A stretch of DNA of 64,000 bases from Scytalidium lignicola (taxonomy: Eukaryota > Ascomycota > Leotiomycetes), in NCBI GenBank assembly GCA_002812745.2, contig NCSJ02000019.1, positions 1 through 64,000 on the forward strand. The letters are read 5' to 3'. The notes below the pieces were generated by a model. It was given only the letters and a program-made list of their open reading frames with translations. It searched no databases and was not told the DNA's origin. Below are positions 56,885-64,000 of this stretch, in pieces; position 1 is the first letter of the stretch; each line of letters starts with the position of its first letter. A program made the position numbers and the translations under genes.

Positions 56885-59139
56885 ATGGGTACCGGGAAAA
56901 AAGAAGCAAACCGGAAAATCCGGCAGGAGAAGGTTGGGGATGGCATGGCAAATGTCAAAGTCAAGGGCGAGAATTTCTATCGGTGAGTTTTTATGGCCTG
57001 GACATGCTATAGGAATACCATGGCTAACAATTTACTAGCTCTGCGAAGAAGGTCAAGACCTTGAATATGTTCAAGAGTGGAAAGCCACAACGCAATGCTG
57101 CTGGTGAAATTACAAAAGCTGCCACATTCCAGAGCAGAGAAAAACCCCAAGCAAGAATTGAACCAAATAGAAAATGGTTCACCAATTCGAGAGTCATAAG
57201 CCAGGATGCTCTTACTTCATTTAGAGAAGCAATGGCTGAGCGAGCTAACGATCCATATTCGGTCCTCTTGAAAACAAATAAGTTGCCAATGAGTTTGATC
57301 AGAGATGGTCAAGGCAAGAATGGTCTGAAGCAGCATCAGGCAAAGATGGCTGTTGAAGCAGCACCATTCAGTGATATCTTCGGACCTAAGGCCCAACGGA
57401 AGAGAGTTAAACTTAGCGTAAGCAATCTTGAGGACCTAGCAGAGGACAGTGTGAAGAGCCATGATACATATCTCGATCGCCTTGAGCAAGCCAAGCTTCT
57501 AAGTGGAAACCTGGGTGGTGATACGGAGGTCACTGGAGAAGCTGCAGTAGAGGATGATGGTCAAATAACCAGTGCCCGGGAAGCGATTTTTAGCAAAGGG
57601 CAGAGTAAACGGATATGGAATGAGTTATATAAGGTTATCGACTCCTCAGACGTCGTAATACACGTCCTGGATGCTAGAGACCCTCTTGGCACTCGATGTC
57701 GAAGCGTTGAGAAGTACATCAAGGAGGAAGCACCACATAAGCACCTGATTTTCGTCCTGAATAAGTGCGATCTTGTGCCCACTAAGATTGCTGTAAGTTC
57801 ATTAGTTGCTTCTTACTCTTTTCTTCCCGCCCCCTTTTTCTTACCCCCTTTGTTCCATCGTTAAGTCAAGGCTCCTTCTGCATTCAATTTGCGCTTCGCA
57901 ATGGAAGGCTGTCTGTTACAACTTTGGTAGATTGAGTCCTTTCTCGCCGCCCATGGTCTTTAGGTCATGGGCAGACAACTAGCCGTTTTGGAGAGTCTGT
58001 CGTAAAGAGATTGGTGCTGTTTCGTTTGAGTTGAATTCCACCTCCATCGTTTTGTGATGGCTCATGGTGGTTTTCTTAGTAATGATTCATACATGTTATT
58101 GTGCTACACTGAAGTAAATATATGGTTACTAACAGTATAATAGGCATCCTGGGTTCGAAGTCTTTCGAAAGAGTATCCTACTCTTGCTTTCCACGCGTCC
58201 ATTAACAACTCCTTTGGTAAAGGCTCACTTATCCAGCTTCTTCGTCAGTTTTCATCACTACATTCTGATCGAAAGCAAATATCTGTTGGATTTATCGGCT
58301 ACCCGAATACGGGGAAGTCGTCCATCATCAACACTCTCCGAAAGAAGATGGTCTGCAAGGTTGCTCCAATTCCTGGTGAAACGAAAGTCTGGCAATACAT
58401 TACTCTAATGAAGCGAATTTACCTTATTGACTGCCCTGGTGTAGTGCCACCTAGTAGCTCAGATTCACCTCAAGATATCTTATTACGTGGTGTGGTGAGA
58501 GTCGAAAATGTTGAAAACCCTGAACAATATATTCCAGCCGTCTTAGCCAAAACTAAACCTCAACATATTGAACGGACATACTCATTGAAAGGATATAAAG
58601 ACCATATAGAGTTTTTGGAATTACTTTCTCGAAAAGGTGGCAGATTATTACATGGTGGAGAGCCCGATGTCGATGGTGTGGCGAAAATGGTCTTGAATGA
58701 CTTTCTCCGAGGGAAGATCCCTTGGTACACAGCGCCACCTGTTACGGAAGGAGAGGAAGTGAAAGGCATTGAGGGCCGTGAAGGCAAATTGGGCGAGATG
58801 GGAAAGAAACGAAAACGCGCCGAGGGCGAATCTGTGGCAAATACCTCAGTAGCTGATGGCGCTTCAAATCTAGAGGAAGGCGAAGAAGACGGGGACGAAT
58901 TTCAGGGCTTCAATAGTGATGGAGGGGTAGATCTTAATGACATGGCCGGGGATGTTGACGAAGCTTTTGGGCTTGACTCTGATGATAATAGCGAGGAAGA
59001 GAACTCTGACGACGGGTCTGAGGATGGTGATGAAGGTGATGAAGGAGAAGAGGGATTAGACAAGGGTCCAGAAGAAGACAATGAAGTCTCGGAGATGGTA
59101 AAAGAACCGACAACCAGAAAGAAACGGCAAAAGACATGA
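56885..59139 (+). CDS. NOG2: nucleolar GTP-binding protein 2 (Nog2/Nug2), 60S assembly GTPase
   Basis: Circularly permuted GTPase that checks late pre-60S particles before export. Exons 56885-56982, 57039-57792 and 58144-59139, 615 aa. N-terminal NGP1 domain ([58 protein letters not shown]). G motifs in permuted order: G4 NKCD and HVLDARDP first, then G1 GYPNTGKSS and G3 DCPG ([16 protein letters not shown]). The C-terminus [16 protein letters not shown] is followed by a highly acidic tail ([10 protein letters not shown]) and a basic end. Intron 2 is 351 nt, about six times the usual length here, with a CTAAC branch site 10 nt before the acceptor. Confidence 0.95.
57793..58143 (+). other. unusually long intron 2 of NOG2 with stable hairpins
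   Basis: Contains an inverted repeat GCCCATG (57949-57955) / CATGGGC (57966-57972) with a 10 nt loop and a second small hairpin TTGCGCTTCGCAA near 57887. A box C-like GTGATGG near 58054 and a CTGA near 58110 are present, but no clear terminal stem, so a C/D snoRNA is not established. Confidence 0.4.
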
Positions 59140-60223
59140 AAAAGACATGAAATAGAAATTAAAAATCGAAATGGATTAACGACCCAGTCCTGTTTTAGCC
59201 ATAACCCGTAAATCCATCTTTTACATGTGCGGTTTGATAGATGCTCTTCCTATGTTTAAAAGGCCCGAACCACAGCCCGAGTTTCCCTCCCAAGACATAA
59301 CGAGTAAGGAAGATCTACCAGACCTCCTTTCCTATCTTAAGAATAAAACTTGGAAGATGCTTAGCCAATTCTTCCTCGTCTCCTAGTGTACAATTTCCTG
59401 ACTAAGTATACTTAAAAATCATTATATATGATTCAAGCAGCAGTATACTCACTCTACAACAACAAGCCAATCCTAAAACAAACCGAATATATCTCATTTG
59501 TTTTAACTTGACTGTGACTGTGGGAATAATCAGGTACGTTCATCAGCTTCTCGCGGCCTCGAAATATCTCTACTTAATTAATTTATGGCTCTACAAACCG
59601 GTATGACAAAGGGGAAACAAAGAAAGCCAAGAGGTAAAATCTATATATCAATACTAGCTCACACTCAAATATATTTTTTCAAGAACAATCTAACTTATTC
59701 TGCGTTTCATGTAATACATCGGACAAAACTCAACAACACACACTATCGCCTCGCCTCACCTTCTCTCTTCTTACTTTTTTGAGACAAGAAAAATCTCATC
59801 CAGACCAGGACAGTTAGGAGCAGTAGTAGGTGGTAGTGGTAGTAGAGTGGAACTAAAACGAAAACGCGCATAAACGCCATTTGCCCAGTTAAAAAAACAC
59901 CATTTCCAATCTTTCCCAATAGCATAAGTAATTGATCAAAGCAGACCGGCTGACACAACCAGGAGGACAAAAGAAAGATAATGCCATATGTACAGATGAT
60001 GCAATGAGACATAAGGCCCAGGGAGGACCGCCAAAAAAAAGAATTGCCTATCGTGGCTATTTCTTTGCGAGTATTTGCTAAAAAAACAAGGGATTATGGA
60101 ACATAAGAGGCAGTCGTAATTTCTCTGGGTAAAACCAATCGTAAGCTACGTCAATCCATGGCAAAAGACGCGATTTTTGTTGGGTAATGTTCTAAGGTCG
60201 AGAGGGGGATTCCAAGGTTACTA
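59140..60223. other. intergenic, convergent
   Basis: 1.1 kb with 3' flanks of NOG2 and the kinase gene. Short ORFs only, no RNA gene recognised. Confidence 0.6.
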
Positions 60224-62379
60224 CTAGCTGTCATACTGGCCATTGTGCATATCCTCTGGCATATCATCATCACCGTCATGATGAAGGGTGACTGAATTGA
60301 ACTCCTCAAATGGATCGGCGACCTCGCCGCCAGGAGTTGACAGTCCGGAATCCAGTGGGACGCCCTTTGGCAGACCCATCATCTTCCTAGCGCCACTTAT
60401 ATCCACGCTCTCACTCTCCTTGACATTGCGGAAATTGACGGTATCGATTCCACGTCCTTGATGGGGAATCATGGGTGGTTTCATGTGACGGATCAAGGCC
60501 CATTGGGTGGTGCGGAAGAAGGGGTGGCCTTTCACATCTGAGGCTCCTGCTCGGGCTCCTAAACGACGGTTCTCATCCTTAATCAAGAGTTTCCGGATCA
60601 GAGATTTGCAAAGACTGTTAAAACTGTTAGTATATCGGAAACCTTCAAAAGAAATAAAAAAGGGTGGAATTCGCTTACTTAGAGATCTGAGGAGATCCAG
60701 AATGCTCAGGGAAAGGTACGTCATCCCTCAAGATATTGGCAAAAGTAGCATTACGATTCTTTCCCTTAAAAGGAGTAGTTCCGTATAACATCTCGTAAAT
60801 CAAGATTCCCAGCGTCCACCAATCAACCGCGCTGGTGTGACCACATCCCTTAATGACCTCAGGAGCAATATACTCTTCTGTCCCAACGAACGAGTTCGTC
60901 CGGAAGTTTGCGATGCAAGATTTCGTATCAATCGTGGGCAGGGAGTTGGTATTTGTACCATTTCGGCCTAGGATCATAGTTGGCTTTCCGCCTAGGTCAG
61001 ACTGTTTGGACAAGTCAAAATCTGACAACATGATATGACCAGATTGATGCAGGAGGATATCTTTTGAAGGTGTTAGTAAAGGAAGTAATATTGAGAGATT
61101 TATAATAATCAATGAAAAAAAAAAAACGTACTCTCTGGCTTGAGATCCCGGTAAATAAAGCCCATGAGATGGAGGTATTCTAGTGCAGCTGTGACCTCTG
61201 CAGCATAGAATCTTGCATCATCCTCTGGTATACATTTGCCCGGCCGAGTCTGTAAAGCTCTAAAGAACTCTCCACCGCTGCAGTATTCCATACACAGATA
61301 CAGATGATCCTCGGACTGGAATGAGTGATAGAGCGTGACAATGAATGGATGGTTGCTCGTCGCTAGGATTTCCTGCTCTGCCAATGCTCTCTTGATCTTG
61401 TTTCGTTTTATCATCTCCTTCTTGCTGAGGACTAATTCCAAAAAGAGTTAGTTCGAGGTCTTTGGATTGGCTTATCTCTCTTCCAAACGTTGATATATAT
61501 ATATAAATAATACATACCTTTCATAGCATATAATCTGCTGCTCTTCTTCTCTCGCACCAAGTACACCTTTCCAACATCACCTTTACCAATTAACTTGATC
61601 TTGTCAAAACTGCCTGGTCCTACTTCCACATTTCGAACTTTGATGGAATTGGAACTGTACGTTCTTCTAAAATTTCGCATAGTCGGAGGTTGTAACGGGC
61701 CCATACCATCGGCACCGGGCACCGCGAGCAAATTACCATCGCTGGAACTCGATTTTGAGTCAATTAAGGCGACCTGACTGGAAGTGGCATTCTGAGCCAA
61801 TGGCTCTTTGCCCAGCTCTGCCGTGGCCGGTCGCTCAGCACTACCCTTCGACTTGGAGAAGAGACCTTGTGCATTCGGCGCACTTGCTACTCTCCTCAAC
61901 TTGCGAGCCAATTCCTCTTTGTTGGCGGTGGTTGCTTTGTCAGCGACGGTTGTCGTGCCATCGGCGGTGATGGTAGGGGTATCAGGAGGGCTGGGAGGAA
62001 CCGAACCGGCGTTGTAGTGTCGAACTTCGGGCAGACCTTGGTGTGCGAAGTAAGGATTTGCCGTGGCCGTGGGACTGACTGAATCATCTAGAGGATTGCC
62101 TTCGCTGGCAACGGTGGCGGATCGATTGCGTCCGACGTTGGGGAAGAACTTGGACTGGCGAAAGGAGCTTTTGGACTCGGCCTTGGAGGGAGCATCGCCT
62201 TTCTCGCTGTGCTTCTCGCCATTGCTGCCGGAGCTGTTGATTCGGAAGAAATTCTTCAGTTTCTGCGGGAAAGGGCTGTGGCCATTGGGGTTCTTGTTGG
62301 AGGACATGGAGACGGCTGAGAAGAGTCGCTTCTCGGAGTGGAGAGGAGTGGGCGTCGAGGTCGATAATAAGGCCGTCAT
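60224..62379 (-). CDS. nrc-2: AGC-family protein kinase, NRC-2/Fpk1-like (flippase kinase)
   Basis: Exons 62379-61518, 61431-61132, 61060-60679 and 60614-60224, 644 aa. A Ser-rich disordered N-terminus (about 270 residues) precedes the kinase: [14 protein letters not shown] (Gly loop), AMK (VAIK Lys), [50 protein letters not shown] (HRD is Y-R-D, as in NRC-2 and Fpk1), DFDLSKQ (DFG is D-F-D, as in this family), a long insert in the activation region, [15 protein letters not shown], and an AGC extension [13 protein letters not shown]. Such kinases activate phospholipid flippases and, in Neurospora, repress conidiation. The frame is open beyond 62379 without ATG; 62307 (MSSNKN) is an alternative start. 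Confidence 0.94.
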
Positions 62380-62683
62380 GGAAGGCGAAGGGCAGCTTTG
62401 ACGAGAAGCTGCTTCTCGCGGTGGAGCTGAATCACGCAGAGTTGAGGGCGTCGAGAACGACGACGTGCGAGTGACGACGACGGAAGGGTTGGTGTTATGA
62501 ATCAACCACCAAGCAATCAAGCCCAAGATGAGGAAACCTGAAGGTCGATTGCTGATCAATCCGACGTCCAAATGCGACCCTTGCTGGAGTTTCGGCGGGC
62601 AACCGTGGCGCAGTTCCCTTGACTTTGTGGGTGAAGTACGGCGACCGGCGAGCGCGTCGTTTCGGCTACCAAAGGAGCACGGC

Positions 62684-62740
62684 GATAATAATAATAATAG
62701 GAAGAATAAGAAGAAGATATAATAGTAGTAGTAATAATAA
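62684..62740 (+). repeat. trinucleotide microsatellite (ATA / AGA / AGT)
   Basis: About 57 bp of GATAATAATAATAATAGG, AAGAAGAAG and AGTAGTAGTAATAATAA units. Confidence 0.75.
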
Positions 62741-63004
62741 ACTTAATAAGGATACGATAGGCTGAAGGTCCCCTTAACCTTTCGTTACCACTGGGCCATG
62801 GCTCGTTTTCGTCAACGACACGAGATTGCTGATTACTGAAAGGATATTGGGAGAGCAGTGAGGCCCGAGCTGTGCAGCTCAAGTGGCACACAACTCGTGA
62901 TTGTGGTTCAACAGGATGATTGATGGTCCTCTTCCAGCTCTGTCGCTCTTATTTTATGTATGTGCTTGATTGCTTTGCCGTTATATCTAGGGGTTGGTTG
63001 TAGA

Positions 63005-63042
63005 GGGAGAGGAGAGAATAGGGAGAGGAGAGAATAGGGAGA
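63005..63042 (+). repeat. 16 bp tandem repeat (2.4 copies)
   Basis: GGGAGAGGAGAGAATA at 63005-63020 and 63021-63036, then GGGAGA, purine-rich. May lie in a promoter. Confidence 0.8.
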
Positions 63043-64000
63043 TGTTGCCACGGGTAGCACGCACTCGTCACGATTACTGTGTGCAGCACAGCAACTTTTT
63101 TTTGCAGAGAAAGATGCAGAAATTTCCCCAAAAGGTACACCAGAGAGAAGAAAGTGCGCGGTCACTGGTCTGTGATGAGTGGATTGATTTGTCTTCTGCC
63201 TCTAATTAATCGTTACCACGACGTGCGACGAGGGGCAGGAAATCATGTTCTGTCGGCAGCCGCACAGGAGTTAGGGTGCCCGCTACAGGACTCTAGTGAA
63301 TAATAACATTCAAACAATAAATGGGGGTTGGAATGTTCTCAATACGTGGAATGTACTCCAATGTATTCTCTTGTACTTGCCGCTGTCCTGTCCCACCACC
63401 GGCACCAAGCAGGTACGGGACTTTCTGACTACGTGTACGGGACGAGCTGGATTGATTGATTCTTCTGAACCCGTATTCGCAAGGCCCATGTCGAGACCAG
63501 GGGGAACCAAAAGATACTTTGCATTGCAGTGCTGCGCTGCGCTGGCCAGAAGTACTTCCAGGTTATCAAGTAAAGCTTATGTTGGACTGGACTGGACTCT
63601 TTCTCTCCACCACAACGTGCGCGGCCTAGGCCTTGGCCCCGAGGATGATCGAACAGTATATGGTCGACTGTCGACTATAGATTGTAGTTATCTGTGAGTT
63701 TGCTTCCCTTCCTGTCCTTTTTCCTATTGATTTTATTTTGCAACCATACAATACAGCACAATACAGTACAGCATAGTACAGTCAGCCCTTCATTCCTTCG
63801 AATTGTCTGGCTTTTACTAGCAAAACATTGGATGGTGGTTGACCCTCTCTCTATCTCCCTGAAAATAGCCCAGACCGCGTCGTGCTCCACACCCGTGCAG
63901 TAACGAGCAAAGTTGGCCACCCCCTATTCCCAGTCCCAGGACAGTAACTACCACGAGTACGTGTACGTGTAACTAGCTTTCCTAATCATTACTATATTGA

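Larger units (their letters stand above)
62380..64000. promoter_or_regulatory. upstream region of the kinase gene, no gene seen
   Basis: 1.6 kb to the window end. It contains an ATA/AGA trinucleotide tract (62684-62740), a 16 bp tandem repeat (63005-63042) and repeated TACAGTA words near 63750-63780. The open frame directly upstream of 62379 lacks an ATG. No other coding sequence can be supported. Confidence 0.5.

Noticed and set aside
62380..62571. N-terminal extension of the NRC-2-like kinase
   Set aside because: The frame is open but starts with a non-ATG codon; no splice signal places an upstream exon.
63740..63790. TACAGTA-rich tract as a CRISPR-like or regulatory array
   Set aside because: Units are irregular, short and unspaced; it is simple low-complexity DNA.

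Overview
The window is nuclear DNA of a filamentous ascomycete (Pezizomycotina). Evidence: short GT-AG introns (mostly 42-110 nt) with CTAAC-like branch sites, a secreted AA9 cellulose monooxygenase with a fungal-type CBM1, the eisosome proteins Pil1 and Sur7, an NRC-2-type AGC kinase, a Ppz-type phosphatase, the alpha-aminoadipate lysine pathway, and a long fungal KMT6/EZH2 methyltransferase. The class (perhaps Leotiomycetes) is only an inference.

Layout. 0-6 kb: 3'-truncated AA9 LPMO (-) and KMT6 H3K27 methyltransferase (-). 7-12 kb: Pil1 (+), a gene-free stretch with a 242 bp MITE-like element with perfect 33 bp terminal inverted repeats, then a Baeyer-Villiger-type flavin monooxygenase (-). 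11.8-17.4 kb: AT-rich, gene-poor DNA that hides a stop-riddled oligopeptide transporter (OPT) relic. 17.4-26.2 kb: a small secreted protein (+), an orphan ORF (+), Ppz-like phosphatase (-), a long empty 2.8 kb stretch, and a Sur7-family protein (+). 27-34 kb: orphan genes, the eEF1A chaperone family protein PBDC1/Chp1 (+), and an unresolved acidic ORF. 34-41 kb: a Pro-rich conserved protein (-), mitochondrial uS8 (+), homoisocitrate dehydrogenase (-), and a large disordered protein (+). 41-50 kb: a DUF427-type small protein (-), a DHA1-like MFS exporter (-), and a full-length ABC-B exporter resembling Ste6 (-). 52-62 kb: a single-pass PPxY membrane protein (+), a 114-aa protein (-), mS26/Pet123 (-) sharing a 245 bp promoter with NOG2 (+), and the NRC-2/Fpk1-like kinase (-).

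Most genes are housekeeping or signalling genes with no operon-like organisation. Links by function are: plasma-membrane organisation (Pil1, Sur7-like, NRC-2/Fpk1-like flippase kinase, Ppz, PPxY protein), mitochondrial translation (uS8m, mS26) and export (MFS, ABC). I reconstructed exon structures by hand and checked reading phase across every junction. Nine single Ns are present; at four coding sites the frame closes only if the N is deleted, so these are assembly artefacts rather than mutations. I saw no CRISPR array, rRNA, complete tRNA or biosynthetic cluster. I did not find a convincing new multi-gene system; the best leads are the MITE, the OPT relic, the long NOG2 intron and the two-PY-motif membrane protein.
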